39,067 nucleotides of DNA, from positions 1-39,067 of the forward strand of contig CALZAE010000014.1 of assembly GCA_945612235.1 (NCBI GenBank), in the 5' to 3' direction. Origin of the DNA: an uncultured Gammaproteobacteria bacterium (lineage in GTDB: Bacteria > Pseudomonadota > Gammaproteobacteria > Pseudomonadales > Pseudomonadaceae). The notes beneath the pieces were generated by a model that saw nothing but the letters and a program-made list of their open reading frames with translations, was not told where the DNA came from and ran no database searches. The position numbers and the translations under genes were made by a program. This document shows positions 8,105-16,906 of the stretch, piece after piece (positions within the stretch are counted from its first letter, which is position 1; each line of letters opens with the position of its first letter).

Positions 8105-9736
8105 ATGTTTCAATTTTCAACAAGTAGTGCGCTGCTGATCCTGCTGGGATTTTACGGCATCACTTTTCTTCTCACATTACGCATTGGTAAAAAACAAGAA
8201 AACGCCGACGGTTATATGACCGCTAATGGCTCGGTGGGCTATGGCATGTCGGCGGCAAGCATGACCGCCACCTGGATTTGGGCGGCATCCTTTTATGCGG
8301 CTGCCAGTTCAGGCTATAAATACGGTATTTCCGGCGCGATTCACTATGGTTTTTGGGGGGCGCTGATGATTCTCTTTATCTATCCCTTTGGCCGACGCTT
8401 TCGCAAACTCGCCCCCAATGCCCATACCCTAGCCGAGATTATGCACGCCCGTCATGGCAGTTCCAGTCAGATGATTTTGGCAGGCTCCAACGTGGTTGGG
8501 AGTGTGATTAGCTTGATGGTGAACTTCACCGCAGCAGGTGCGTTAGTGGATATTCTCTCGCCCCTGAGCTTTGTGCAGGGTGTGATGATTGCTGGTTTTG
8601 GTGTGTTGTCTTACACCTTATGGTCTGGCTTTAGAGCCTCGGTCTACACCGACTTTGCCCAGTTGGTGGCGATGATTTTAGCGGCAGTGATTATTATTCC
8701 GATGATTTTCTTCCAGCTCGGTGGCCCGACTTTGTTTGAAACCGGCATGTCGAATCTCACTGTTGAGCAGCAAGATTTCTTTTCTACGGCGGCAATTTTA
8801 GAGCAGGGCGCGCCTTTTTTTGTAGCGGTGCTGGCCTATGCCATTGGTAACCAAACTATTGCTCAGCGTTTATTTGCCGTACGTGAAGATTTGATTAAAC
8901 CCAGCTTTATTACCGCAACTATTGGCTATGGCTCGATTGTGATTGGCTTGGGGATGCTGGGTTTATTGGCCTTGCTGGCTGGCGTGACGCCGATTGATGG
9001 TGATTTAAACAACTTGATCCCACAAATGGCCGCAACGTACTTGCCGCCCTTTATGGTGGCCATGCTGTTTATTATGGTGATTGGCTCGCTTTCATCTACT
9101 GCTGACTCGGATCTATCAGCTTTATCAGCGATTATCATGACCGATGTGTACGGTAAGCATATTGCGAAAAACAAACCTGATCCACAGAAAATGCTCTGGG
9201 TCGGGCGTTTCACTATGGTAGTTGCAGCATTTCTGGGTGTGGTATTTGCTAGTTTAAAACTGGATATTCTCTCCATGCTGATCTTTGTCGGCGCCTTATG
9301 GGGTTCGATTGTGTTTCCAGTGATTGCTAGCCTGTACTGGAATCGCGTGACGAACGCAGCCTTTACTGTCTCGGTTGCGGTGTCGTTTCTGTTGTTCTTG
9401 ATTGTGCGCTTTAACTGGTTGCCGATTGAGGGTGCGGTTGCAGTGTTCTTTGAGATTTTCGCTGCTGTAGGTGGCGGGGTCGTGATTGGTTTGATGACCT
9501 TTGGCTTTTTTGGTCGTATGGCTGGTTTAATTATCGGCGCTATCACTGCATTGGTTTTAGTGTTCTTTACCGTTGGTTTTTTAAGAGACTACATTGTGTT
9601 GCTCAGCTCGTTAACGGCCTATGGCGCAAGTACAATTGTGTGCACCTTAATGACATTACGCAGCAAAGCTCCCGACTTTAATTTTGAGAGCATCGATGAG
9701 CGCGTGATTGAGTTCCACAAAGAAGCGCAAGTTTAA
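8105..9736 (+). CDS. Sodium:solute symporter (SSS) family permease
   Basis: Large membrane carrier of 543 residues with about 13-14 hydrophobic segments, in the Na+/solute symporter family. Recognisable SSS features are the N-terminal 'DGYMTANGSVGYGMSAAS' segment, the TATWIWAASFYAAASSGYKYG helix, and the later motif SLSSTADSDLSALSAIIMTDVYGK, which corresponds to the family's conserved 'SS..AD.DLSA' sodium-site helix. The overall form is closer to the urea/polyamine and acetate-permease side of the family than to PutP. The substrate cannot be read from the sequence. AAGGAG lies five bases before the ATG. The next gene, 11 bases on, encodes a one-helix protein that is likely its partner. It is preceded by an unusually structured intergenic region. 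Confidence 0.88.
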   Translation: MFQFSTSSALLILLGFYGITFLLTLRIGKKQENADGYMTANGSVGYGMSAASMTATWIWAASFYAAASSGYKYGISGAIHYGFWGALMILFIYPFGRRFRKLAPNAHTLAEIMHARHGSSSQMILAGSNVVGSVISLMVNFTAAGALVDILSPLSFVQGVMIAGFGVLSYTLWSGFRASVYTDFAQLVAMILAAVIIIPMIFFQLGGPTLFETGMSNLTVEQQDFFSTAAILEQGAPFFVAVLAYAIGNQTIAQRLFAVREDLIKPSFITATIGYGSIVIGLGMLGLLALLAGVTPIDGDLNNLIPQMAATYLPPFMVAMLFIMVIGSLSSTADSDLSALSAIIMTDVYGKHIAKNKPDPQKMLWVGRFTMVVAAFLGVVFASLKLDILSMLIFVGALWGSIVFPVIASLYWNRVTNAAFTVSVAVSFLLFLIVRFNWLPIEGAVAVFFEIFAAVGGGVVIGLMTFGFFGRMAGLIIGAITALVLVFFTVGFLRDYIVLLSSLTAYGASTIVCTLMTLRSKAPDFNFESIDERVIEFHKEAQV

Positions 9737-9747
9737 GGAGAGTTAAG

Positions 9748-9879
9748 ATGTCGACATTTGCATTAACAGTCTATGTATTGATATGGCCGGTGTTATCAAC
9801 CTTAGTGCTGGTGACTTTATGTGTGGCTTTAATTAGAGATATACGTGCAGCGAAAAAAGATGGTGAGTCATTGGTCTGA
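9748..9879 (+). CDS. 43-residue single-helix membrane protein, putative transporter small subunit
   Basis: A short frame starting ATG at 9748 and ending TGA at 9877-9879, 43 residues. AAGGAGAG lies about 8 bases upstream, and the gap from the SSS stop is 11 bases. It has one hydrophobic helix (about residues 5-29, with W13-P14 near the middle) followed by a basic, then polar tail (RDIRAAKKDGESLV), predicting N-out/C-in topology by the positive-inside rule. Proteins of this kind are found beside SSS permeases in pseudomonads and annotated as putative transporter small subunits (from memory). Function is probably assembly or modulation of the permease; this is inference. Confidence 0.75.
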   Translation: MSTFALTVYVLIWPVLSTLVLVTLCVALIRDIRAAKKDGESLV

Positions 9880-10168
9880 CATGCTGTATGTAGGGCTGTA
9901 GCCGCCGCTAGGATGACGTTCTAGTGGCAGTTATGGTCTTAGCTTACAGCTAGGATTATTCAAGAGTACCAGGGTGCTGAGTTAGGATAGGGTTGCAGTG
10001 CTTATGGCTTAACTTAGTAGGGTGTTCGCAGAACATCATTCTAGCGATGCTAACAGTGGAGCTGTCTGTGTAAGAGAAGATGTTATGAATTGAGAATTGA
10101 TCATGCTTGATCAGCTAAGAAAATACTGAAGATTCTCTTGTCAGCTTTATTGTTTGTGGCGTTGCAAA
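9880..10168. other. Intergenic region between the SSS small subunit gene and tRNA
   Basis: Nearly 290 bases without a convincing gene. It contains a hairpin, GCCGCTAG (9904-9911) with CTAGTGGC (9921-9928), 8 pairs with one G-T and loop of 9. The hairpin has no T-tract and may mark the 3' end of the SSS message. A repeated TGATCA pair near 10098-10115 was seen but has no clear meaning. Nothing else was found. Confidence 0.5.
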
Positions 10169-10245
<77 letters not shown>

Positions 10246-10313
10246 CAATTGCAGCGAGTGATTATACCCGTGTAAAACAAAGACGCAAACAAATGTTCTC
10301 GCAAGGTATAAAC

Positions 10314-10339
10314 AAAAACCCCCGAATTAACGGGGGTTT
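10314..10339 (-). terminator. Rho-independent terminator of rpoD
   Basis: On the minus strand AAACCCCCG pairs with CGGGGGTTT around a 6-base loop and ends in five T residues (complement of 10314-10318). It lies seven bases past the rpoD stop and closes the rpsU-dnaG-rpoD transcript. Confidence 0.9.
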
Positions 10340-10345
10340 ATGATT

Positions 10346-12208
10346 TTACTCATCAAGGAAGGAGCGTAAGTGCTCGCTGCGAGATGGGTGGCGCAATTTG
10401 CGTAGCGCCTTGGCTTCGATTTGACGAATCCGCTCACGGGTTACATCAAACTGCTTGCCGACTTCTTCTAACGTATGGTCAGTATTCATATCAATACCAA
10501 AACGCATGCGCAGAACTTTTGCTTCACGCTCAGTTAGACCGCTGAGAACATCGCGTGTTGACTCTTTCAGGCTTTCAATTGTGGCGATATCAATCGGAGA
10601 CTGCATGGTTGAGTCTTCGATAAAGTCGCCCAGATGAGAGTCTTCATCGTCACCAATCGGTGTTTCCATGGAGATTGGCTCTTTAGCAATCTTCAGGACT
10701 TTACGCACACGGTCTTCCGACATTTCCATACGCTCGCCAAGCTCTTCAGGCGTGGGTTCGCGACCCATTTCTTGTAGCATTTGGCGTGAAATGCGATTGA
10801 GTTTATTTATGGTCTCAATCATATGTACAGGAATACGAATGGTGCGTGCTTGGTCAGCAATCGAGCGAGTAATCGCCTGACGAATCCACCAAGTAGCATA
10901 AGTTGAGAACTTATAACCACGACGGTATTCAAACTTATCCACCGCTTTCATCAGGCCGATATTACCTTCCTGAATCAAGTCGAGGAACTGCAAACCACGG
11001 TTGGTGTACTTCTTAGCAATCGAAATCACTAGACGTAAGTTGGCTTCAACCATTTCTTTCTTAGCGCGGCCAGCTTTAGCTTCACCAATCGACATGCGAC
11101 GGTTGATGTCTTTAATGTCGAGAATGGTTAAAGAAGTTTCTTTTTCCAAGTCGATCAAAATTTGCTGGTTGCGTTGAATTTCTTCAACCAGTGGCGCTAA
11201 GTTTGCAGCATAACGTGCTTTGCCTTCACTGAGCTTAACGGCCCAATCAAGTTCAATTTCATTACCTGGGAACAGCTTGAGGAAATCAGCACGAGGCATA
11301 CGTGCGTCACGTACACACAGCTGCATAATAGCGCGCTCTTGCGCACGTAAACGCTGCAGAGAATCACGTACACGTACAACTAGAGCGTCATACTGCTTAG
11401 GTACTAGCTTAATCGGCATAAACAATTCAGCCAGCTCTTGTAGAGCTGTGACTGCTTGTTTGCTATTGCGCTTGTGCTTTAACAGTACTTTTTCAACTTT
11501 GGCCAGTTGCTCGGCAACAGCACCAAAGCGCTCTTTCGCAACTTCAGGATCAGGACCGCCGTCGCCAGCTTCTTCCTCTTCCTCTTCTGTTTCCTCTTCT
11601 TCCTCTTCTTCGTCATCATCTTTTGCTTTTTTAGCATCAGTAGCAGTGGCTTTAGCAGCAGCCACAGCAGCAGGCGAAGGTTGGACAGCGATTTCATCAT
11701 CAGCATCAATGTAGCCATTGAACACGTCAGTGAGGCGGGTGCCTTCAGTGATGGCGCGATCAAAGCTTTCTAAGATGCCGTTTACGGTACCGGGGAAGTG
11801 GGCAATAGCGCCCATCACTTCACGGATACCTTCTTCGATACGCTTGGCGATTTCAATTTCGCCTTCACGGGTCAAAAGTTCAACTGTACCCATTTCGCGC
11901 ATATACATACGCACTGGGTCAGTGGTGCGGCCAATATCTGTTTCAACAGCAGCCAGTGCCGCAGCCGCTTCTTCAGCAGCCGCTTCATCAGTGTCGCCGC
12001 CAGCTAATAGCAGTGCATCAGCATCTGGAGCTGCTTCGGAGACATTAATTCCCATGTCATTGATCATGCGAATAATATCTTCGACCTGTTCTGGGTCAGA
12101 AATATCTTCAGGAAGGTGGTCGTTGACCTCAGCGTAAGTCAGGTATCCCTGCTCGCGTCCGAGGGCGATTAATTCTTTCAAACGAGATTGTTGTGCTTTT
12201 GCGGACAT
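10346..12208 (-). CDS. rpoD: RNA polymerase housekeeping sigma factor RpoD (sigma-70)
   Basis: Primary sigma factor, 620 residues, close to the pseudomonad length. Region 1.1 is at the N-terminus ([24 protein letters not shown]), followed by region 1.2 ([29 protein letters not shown]). A long non-conserved insert contains a run of Glu/Asp around residues 196-222, typical of gammaproteobacterial sigma-70. Region 2 carries the core-binding and -10 recognition helices ([19 protein letters not shown] near 430-445). Region 4.2 near 580-605 ([19 protein letters not shown]) is the -35 helix-turn-helix. The start is ATG at 12208 with AGGGTGAT just upstream. It is last in the rpsU-dnaG-rpoD order. A near-palindrome with a TATAAT hexamer precedes it, suggesting an extra promoter or processing site. 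Confidence 0.98.
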   Translation of the reverse strand: MSAKAQQSRLKELIALGREQGYLTYAEVNDHLPEDISDPEQVEDIIRMINDMGINVSEAAPDADALLLAGGDTDEAAAEEAAAALAAVETDIGRTTDPVRMYMREMGTVELLTREGEIEIAKRIEEGIREVMGAIAHFPGTVNGILESFDRAITEGTRLTDVFNGYIDADDEIAVQPSPAAVAAAKATATDAKKAKDDDEEEEEEETEEEEEEAGDGGPDPEVAKERFGAVAEQLAKVEKVLLKHKRNSKQAVTALQELAELFMPIKLVPKQYDALVVRVRDSLQRLRAQERAIMQLCVRDARMPRADFLKLFPGNEIELDWAVKLSEGKARYAANLAPLVEEIQRNQQILIDLEKETSLTILDIKDINRRMSIGEAKAGRAKKEMVEANLRLVISIAKKYTNRGLQFLDLIQEGNIGLMKAVDKFEYRRGYKFSTYATWWIRQAITRSIADQARTIRIPVHMIETINKLNRISRQMLQEMGREPTPEELGERMEMSEDRVRKVLKIAKEPISMETPIGDDEDSHLGDFIEDSTMQSPIDIATIESLKESTRDVLSGLTEREAKVLRMRFGIDMNTDHTLEEVGKQFDVTRERIRQIEAKALRKLRHPSRSEHLRSFLDE

Positions 12209-12240
12209 ATCACCCTATCCATGAAAGGTCTGGGCCGAAC

Positions 12241-12285
12241 GGCAATTAAGTTGCATATTATACTGTATATAGCAGCTTAATTGCC
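12241..12285. repeat. 45-base near-palindrome across the dnaG stop, with a possible rpoD promoter
   Basis: GGCAATTAAG (12241-12250) and CTTAATTGCC (12276-12285) are perfect 10-base inverted arms. The 25 bases between continue the symmetry almost to the centre (GC, then ATAC/GTAT) with one mismatch and a two-base bulge. On the minus strand the core contains TATAAT (12257-12262) with a weak -35 at 12281-12286 (TGGCAA). The dnaG stop (12277-12279) lies in one arm. Either an RNA stem-loop used for processing between dnaG and rpoD, or a promoter inside a protein-binding palindrome, would fit. Confidence 0.6.
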
Positions 12286-14220
12286 AGTTTCGGCAGTACT
12301 TGGTGCATTGTTGTGTTGTTCAAACAATTCACGCAAGTGTTGTTTTTCTTCACTCGTTAGCACATCTGAACGGGCCTTGTTGAGCAGCTGCTCAATCAAG
12401 CGCTCGCGTTGCGCTGTCGCTAAACGAGTTATGGTGTCGAAAAATTGCTGTTCAAGGTTGTCGTCATTAATCAGCCATTCTTTTTCAGCGAGAGCCAGTA
12501 AAAGATTACCCTGTTCGGTGCCATACCAGCGTGTCATTAATTGCAAAGGGTCAAGGTTTGGACTTTTCTGCAACGCTTCTAGTAATGAGACGAGCAGTTG
12601 TGCGTACAGGTCATCTTCTGCAGCAAGTTTACTTGCTGTATCGACTTTTAAAGCAAGGTGTGGATGATGCAACAAGGTACGCAGAGCGGCCAAGTGCGGG
12701 GTTTCGACAGTGACTTGGGCACGTTTTGATTGGCGTGCCGGAGCGCTGTTTTTTGACCAAGGTTTATCTTTGCGGTCGTTGTTTTGTGCAGGCTGCGATG
12801 TATTTGGGCTTGGTATGTCGCCATAATCGTCAGCGCTAAAATGCTGGTAGCTATCAAAGCCCTCAGTGTCATATTCATACGCGGCTGAGGGTGCCCAATC
12901 TTGTGTTGGTGCAGGGCTCGAGTCGGTGCTAGGCGCTGTGTCGAGGCCGGTCATTTGTGTGAGCTTCTGGCGCATTAAGGCGCGCAAGTTGGCGCCGGGA
13001 ATGCGCTCAATCAATGGTGACGCGAGCGTGGCCATATGCGCCTTGCCCTCAAGCGACTCGATATTCACTTCTTCAGCTAAGTGGGTGAAAAAATACTCTG
13101 TTAAAGCAACAGATTGCTGAGCGATTCGTGCTTGAAAGGCTTCGAGGCCTTCGCTACGAATCAAGCTATCAGGGTCTTCGCCATCGGGTACAAACAAAAA
13201 GCGTGCTTGCTGTCCATCTTTTAAATTGCTTAAGGTTGCTTCGAGTGCGCGCCACGCAGCTTTACGCCCAGCATTGTCGCCATCAAAGCAAAATAAAATG
13301 CTGGGTACGACACGAAACAGGCGCTTGATATGTTCTTCGCTGGTGGCTGTACCTAAAGTTGCCACAGCGTTACGCAGACCTTGTTGGGCCAGTGCAATGA
13401 CGTCCATATAGCCTTCAACAACGATGATTTCGTTGAGTTGGCGGTTGTATTTGCGCGCTTCATAGAGGCCGTACAATTCTTGACCTTTATGGAAAACTGC
13501 AGTTTCGGGTGAGTTCAGGTATTTAGGCTTATCATCACCTAAGACTCGTCCACCAAAACCAATAATACGCCCGCGCGAATCATGAATCGGGAAAATAATC
13601 CGATCACGAAAGCGATCATAGCGCCGCTTAGTATCAGCATTCTCAGCCAATAAACCCGCGTCGATCATGGCTTTTTCTTGCAGGGCATCGCCACCTAAGT
13701 GTTTGCTGAGGTTGTCCCAGCCGGGTGGGGCAAAGCCTAAGGCAAAGTCGCGGGCAATCACGCCGGAAACGCCGCGGTTTTTTAAATAATTGACTGCTGC
13801 ATTGCGTTGCGGATGGCTTTTTAGTGCGTTGCGATAGTAGTCACTGGCTGCTGTAAGTAATGCATACAGTGGTGAGTCAACCGCTTGGCGTGGTTTTCTC
13901 GGTGCATTGTTATCGCTGGCTTCACGCTCAACTTCCACACCTGCGCGCTTGGCCAGTTCATCCACTGCTTCAGGGAAGTCGAGGTGGTCGTGGTCCATAA
14001 TAAAGCCCAAGGCATTACCGCCAGCGCCACAACCAAAGCAGTAATAAAATTGCTTTTCGTGGTTGACGCTAAATGATGGGGTTTTTTCTTGGTGAAACGG
14101 GCAGCAAGCTGTGTAGTTTTTGCCGGATTTTTTTAATTGGACACGCGAACCCACCACTTCGACAATGTCGGTGCGGTTGAGTAAGTCATCAATAAAACCT
14201 TGCGCAATTAATCCTGCCAT
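12277..14220 (-). CDS. dnaG: DNA primase DnaG
   Basis: Makes RNA primers for replication together with the DnaB helicase. It has 647 residues. The N-terminal zinc finger is intact (C40, H43, C61, C64 in CCPFHQEKTPSF...YYCFGCGAGG). The RNA polymerase core follows, with FGGRVLGDDKPKYLNSPET (typical primase signature). The TOPRIM domain has the catalytic glutamate in VVEGYMDVI near residue 267 and the metal site FDGDNAGRKAA. A proline/serine/glutamine-rich linker (about 420-510) precedes the C-terminal DnaB-binding helical bundle. It is preceded by rpsU with a terminator and 215-base spacer between, and followed by rpoD 68 bases after its stop. This is the conserved macromolecular synthesis operon. 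Confidence 0.98.
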   Translation of the reverse strand: MAGLIAQGFIDDLLNRTDIVEVVGSRVQLKKSGKNYTACCPFHQEKTPSFSVNHEKQFYYCFGCGAGGNALGFIMDHDHLDFPEAVDELAKRAGVEVEREASDNNAPRKPRQAVDSPLYALLTAASDYYRNALKSHPQRNAAVNYLKNRGVSGVIARDFALGFAPPGWDNLSKHLGGDALQEKAMIDAGLLAENADTKRRYDRFRDRIIFPIHDSRGRIIGFGGRVLGDDKPKYLNSPETAVFHKGQELYGLYEARKYNRQLNEIIVVEGYMDVIALAQQGLRNAVATLGTATSEEHIKRLFRVVPSILFCFDGDNAGRKAAWRALEATLSNLKDGQQARFLFVPDGEDPDSLIRSEGLEAFQARIAQQSVALTEYFFTHLAEEVNIESLEGKAHMATLASPLIERIPGANLRALMRQKLTQMTGLDTAPSTDSSPAPTQDWAPSAAYEYDTEGFDSYQHFSADDYGDIPSPNTSQPAQNNDRKDKPWSKNSAPARQSKRAQVTVETPHLAALRTLLHHPHLALKVDTASKLAAEDDLYAQLLVSLLEALQKSPNLDPLQLMTRWYGTEQGNLLLALAEKEWLINDDNLEQQFFDTITRLATAQRERLIEQLLNKARSDVLTSEEKQHLRELFEQHNNAPSTAETGN

Positions 14221-14435
14221 GGAATTCCTACAAAGCTTGGTGTGTTGCTGCAGCGTTGAACGCTAAGGGTGTGTGTTAGTCAAGTGCATTATAGACGTAT
14301 GACAGAGGGCTGTTACGTAAGTTGTGCAAAATTGAATCTGTTTGCAGGGACGATGCTGGCATGGCGCTGTGTGCCACGCAGTGCAGCGTCTACATCAATA
14401 GAGTGGGTCGTATAAATTTATTTGAGTAAAACGAC
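14221..14435 (-). promoter_or_regulatory. rpsU-dnaG intergenic region with a possible dnaG promoter
   Basis: About 215 bases between the rpsU terminator and dnaG. On the minus strand TATAAT (14288-14293) is preceded, with a 17-base spacer, by GTAACA (14311-14316), a 4-of-6 match to the -35 consensus. That would allow dnaG-rpoD transcription independent of rpsU. A small GC hairpin (TGGC/GCCA) also occurs near 14360-14375. No gene seen. Confidence 0.4.
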
Positions 14436-14458
14436 AAAACCCGGACGAATCCGGGCTT
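14436..14458 (-). terminator. Terminator between rpsU and dnaG
   Basis: On the minus strand CCCGGA pairs with TCCGGG around the tetraloop TTCG and runs into TTTT. It parallels the partial terminator T1 that lies between rpsU and dnaG in E. coli and keeps S21 output far above primase. The stem is only 6 pairs, so read-through into dnaG is plausible. Confidence 0.8.
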
Positions 14459-14481
14459 TGTTTGCACTAAACCTGTGAAAC

Positions 14482-14697
14482 TTAATACAGGCGTTCGTGA
14501 CGACGTTGTTCGCGTTGTACTTTCTTTGCATGACGCTTTACTGCAGCTGCAGCTTTACGCTTGCGTTCTGCTGTAGGCTTTTCATAAAACTCGCGACTGC
14601 GTACATCAGCAAGAACACCGGCTTTTTCGCAGGAGCGCTTGAAGCGACGCAGAGCAACGTCAAATGGTTCGTTGTCTTTAAGTTTGACAGTTGGCAT
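14482..14697 (-). CDS. rpsU: 30S ribosomal protein S21
   Basis: Small basic ribosomal protein, 71 residues from ATG at 14697 ([20 protein letters not shown]). This is the universal start in the family; a longer in-frame reading to 14766 would run through the AT-rich leader and was rejected. The C-terminal half is a lysine/arginine-rich helix ([21 protein letters not shown]). S21 supports base pairing of mRNA with 16S rRNA during initiation. It is first gene of rpsU-dnaG-rpoD. A good promoter lies at 14776-14804, and a 10-pair AT hairpin lies in the leader. Confidence 0.98.
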   Translation of the reverse strand: MPTVKLKDNEPFDVALRRFKRSCEKAGVLADVRSREFYEKPTAERKRKAAAAVKRHAKKVQREQRRHERLY

Positions 14698-14731
14698 CCG
14701 ATTCGTACCTTCATCAATGACCGGGTGGTTT

Positions 14732-14757
14732 GATATATATTCAAAAAAATATATATC
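14732..14757 (-). other. AT-rich stem-loop in the rpsU leader
   Basis: GATATATATT (14732-14741) and AATATATATC (14748-14757) are perfect 10-base inverted arms with a 6-base loop. It falls about 10 bases into the transcript predicted from the promoter at 14776-14804 and about 35 bases before the start codon. It may protect the 5' end or modulate S21 synthesis; this is inference. Confidence 0.55.
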
Positions 14758-14775
14758 GGTTTTCAAGGGTTGCGG

Positions 14776-14804
14776 ATATTACCTGCTTTTTATAATAAAA
14801 GCAA
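14776..14804 (-). promoter_or_regulatory. Sigma-70 promoter of rpsU
   Basis: On the minus strand TTGCTT (14799-14804), a 17-base spacer and TAATAT (14776-14781) match the consensus well. The predicted start is near 14769, giving a leader of about 72 bases. The spacer carries a short inverted repeat, TGCTTTT/AAAAGCA. Confidence 0.65.
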
Positions 14805-14894
14805 AGGTATTGCTAGAAAAGCATAGAACGTAACCACTAAGCCGCTTATGATGCGTGTATATTCTTTTATTGTAAAGTTGGACGGGCAGAATAA

Positions 14895-15926
14895 ATGCTG
14901 GTGCTGGGTTTAGAGACATCCTGCGATGAGACAGGAGTTGCATTATATGACAGTCAACGAGGCTTGTTGGCGCACGCTTTATTTAGCCAAATTGATCTGC
15001 ATCGCATCTATGGCGGTGTGGTACCAGAATTGGCATCGCGTGATCATATTAAGCGCATGTTGCCGTTGATTGAGCAGGTGCTGGACGAGGCGCAATGTCA
15101 GGCCAGTGATATTCAAGGGATTGCCTATACCGCAGGCCCTGGGCTGGTTGGCGCGTTATTAGTCGGTGCTTCTTGTGCGCAAGCTTTGGCCTTTGCTTGG
15201 GATATTCCATCCATTGGTGTGCACCATATGGAAGGCCATTTACTGGCGCCAATGCTGGAAGAAACACCGCCTGAATTTCCTTTTGTCGCTTTATTGGTGT
15301 CCGGTGGCCATACGCAATTAGTGCGTGTGGATGGCATTGGTCAGTACCGCTTATTAGGCGAGTCAATTGATGACGCCGCCGGTGAGGCTTTTGATAAAAC
15401 TGCTAAATTAATGGGTTTGCGTTACCCCGGTGGCCCAGAAATCGCTCGTGCTGCGGAGCAGGGGGTGGCGGGGCGCTTTAAATTACCCAAGCCCATGACG
15501 GATCGCCCAGGTTTGCAATTTAGTTTCAGCGGATTAAAAACTGCAACCCTAACCGCGTGGCAAAAATGTGTGGCAGCGGATGATGCTGGCGAGCAAACCC
15601 GTGCTGATCTGGCGCACGCTTTTCAGTCAGCGGTGGTCTCGACTTTAACCATTAAATGTCAACGCGCCCTAGAGCAAGAAGATTTGAAAACCTTAGTGAT
15701 TGCCGGTGGTGTCAGTGCCAACCAAGAATTGCGTCGCTCGTTGGAAGCAATGTTGGCCAAGCGCCAGGGTCAAGTGTTTTATGCGCGACCGGAGTTTTGT
15801 ACTGATAACGGCGCCATGATTGCTTATGCTGGCTGTCAGCGCTTACTCGCGGGGCAAAAAGAAGGGCAAAGTATCAATGTGCGTGCGCGCTGGCCGATGG
15901 AAGAGCTACCGCCGTTAGTGTCATAA
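14895..15926 (+). CDS. tsaD: tRNA N6-threonylcarbamoyladenosine transferase TsaD
   Basis: Transfers the threonylcarbamoyl group onto A37 of ANN-decoding tRNAs with TsaB and TsaE (t6A synthesis); formerly gcp/ygjD. The 343-residue length is usual. The N-terminal ASKHA motif [12 protein letters not shown] and the metal-binding HHMEGH (His111 and His115) are intact. [28 protein letters not shown] and the C-terminal [13 protein letters not shown] segment complete the family signature. It is transcribed divergently from rpsU, as in many gammaproteobacteria. Its stop overlaps that of plsY by six bases on the opposite strand, so no terminator lies between the two. Confidence 0.97.
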   Translation: MLVLGLETSCDETGVALYDSQRGLLAHALFSQIDLHRIYGGVVPELASRDHIKRMLPLIEQVLDEAQCQASDIQGIAYTAGPGLVGALLVGASCAQALAFAWDIPSIGVHHMEGHLLAPMLEETPPEFPFVALLVSGGHTQLVRVDGIGQYRLLGESIDDAAGEAFDKTAKLMGLRYPGGPEIARAAEQGVAGRFKLPKPMTDRPGLQFSFSGLKTATLTAWQKCVAADDAGEQTRADLAHAFQSAVVSTLTIKCQRALEQEDLKTLVIAGGVSANQELRRSLEAMLAKRQGQVFYARPEFCTDNGAMIAYAGCQRLLAGQKEGQSINVRARWPMEELPPLVS

Positions 15927-16502
15927 ATCATCTTTAAAGTGGCGCTCTGTGCCGGCCAGCAAGTCTTTTAAGTTACTGCGGTGCCGCCACACTAAAAGAA
16001 TACTCAAAACACTGACCGGCAATAAAGCGTGTGGCTGTTGCCACGCCAGCAAAGGTAGGCACAGTGCAACACTGGCCAGTGCCGCGAGTGAACTGATGCG
16101 TGACAAACTAAAAGTGAGCAGCCACACCGCTAGTGCTAGCAGCGCAGCAGGCGGATATAAACCCAGTAGCATACCTGCTGTAGTGGCCACACCTTTGCCA
16201 CCGCGAAAGTTAAAATAGATGGGGTATAAATGACCAATCACTGCAGCTAAACCGATCCACGCTTGCTGTTGTTGGCTCAATCCTAAGCTGCTAGCTAATA
16301 AAATTGGCACTAACCCTTTGCTCAGATCGCCGAGCAGGGTCAGAATAGCCAAGCGTTTACCGGCAACGCGTAACATATTGGTGGCGCCAGGATTCCCTGA
16401 ACCCTGCACGCGCGGGTCGCTATTACCGTAATAACGGCTCAATAAGATGGCAAATGATAATGAGCCAAGCAGATAAGCGCACAGCAGTAGTAACTCAAAC
16501 AT
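15921..16502 (-). CDS. plsY: Glycerol-3-phosphate acyltransferase PlsY
   Basis: Inner-membrane enzyme that transfers an acyl group from acyl-phosphate to glycerol-3-phosphate, the first step of phospholipid synthesis. It has 193 residues, about five membrane segments, and the three conserved loops: [15 protein letters not shown] (motif 1), the FRGGKGVAT stretch (motif 2) and the C-terminal [16 protein letters not shown] (motif 3). The start ATG at 16502 is the first in frame. It is convergent with tsaD, and divergent from folB with only 50 bases between the two starts. Confidence 0.95.
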   Translation of the reverse strand: MFELLLLCAYLLGSLSFAILLSRYYGNSDPRVQGSGNPGATNMLRVAGKRLAILTLLGDLSKGLVPILLASSLGLSQQQQAWIGLAAVIGHLYPIYFNFRGGKGVATTAGMLLGLYPPAALLALAVWLLTFSLSRISSLAALASVALCLPLLAWQQPHALLPVSVLSILLVWRHRSNLKDLLAGTERHFKDDL

Positions 16503-16552
16503 TTGAATGATCCAAGGCCAGCGAGTCTTGATTCTAACGAGGCAAGAGCAAA

Positions 16553-16906
16553 GTGGACACGGTATTTATCGAAAGTCTAGAAGTAGACACTGTAATTGGT
16601 GCCTATGACTGGGAGCGAACGATTCGCCAAAACCTATTGGTGGACTTACACATGGGCTGGGATAATCGCCCCAGTGCAGAAAATGATGAGCTGCACTTAG
16701 CTTTAGATTACGCTGCTGTTTCACAGCGCATTCATGATTTTGCCAGCATCAGCACCTTTGAGTTGGTGGAAACCTTTGCCGAGCGTTTAGCTGCCATTTT
16801 AATGGCTGAGTTTACTATCCCTTGGTTGCGTTTAAGAATCACTAAACCTGCAGCCGTCGCTACCGCGCGCGGAGTTGGGGTGGAGATTGAACGCGGATGT
16901 CGTTAA
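16553..16906 (+). CDS. folB: Dihydroneopterin aldolase FolB
   Basis: Folate pathway enzyme converting 7,8-dihydroneopterin to 6-hydroxymethyl-dihydropterin and glycolaldehyde. It is 117 residues from a GTG start (16553). The N-terminus [25 protein letters not shown] is the family signature, with the pterin-binding glutamate region [17 protein letters not shown] and the C-terminal lysine-containing RITKPAAV. The product feeds FolK, encoded immediately downstream and overlapping by ten bases, so the two are co-translated. Only a loose Shine-Dalgarno (GAGGCAAGA) precedes the GTG, suggesting modest translation. Confidence 0.93.
   Translation: MDTVFIESLEVDTVIGAYDWERTIRQNLLVDLHMGWDNRPSAENDELHLALDYAAVSQRIHDFASISTFELVETFAERLAAILMAEFTIPWLRLRITKPAAVATARGVGVEIERGCR

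Noticed and set aside
8926-9546. A 206-codon open frame antisense to the SSS gene
   Set aside because: Its product is a low-complexity mix rich in Ile, Thr, Lys and Pro that mirrors hydrophobic codons of the permease. No ribosome site or family resemblance; it is a shadow of the real gene.
11220-11714. Serine-rich open frames antisense to rpoD
   Set aside because: The Ser/Phe runs are complements of the Glu/Asp codon run in the sigma factor insert (about residues 196-222). Not a gene.
10400-12200. Acidic run in RpoD as an unusual insertion
   Set aside because: Primary sigma factors of gammaproteobacteria commonly have an acidic stretch in the non-conserved region between 1.2 and 2.1, so this is normal.
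14698-14766. Longer rpsU start (94 residues) from 14766
   Set aside because: The extension translates the AT-rich hairpin of the leader, while S21 proteins start at MPTVKLK.
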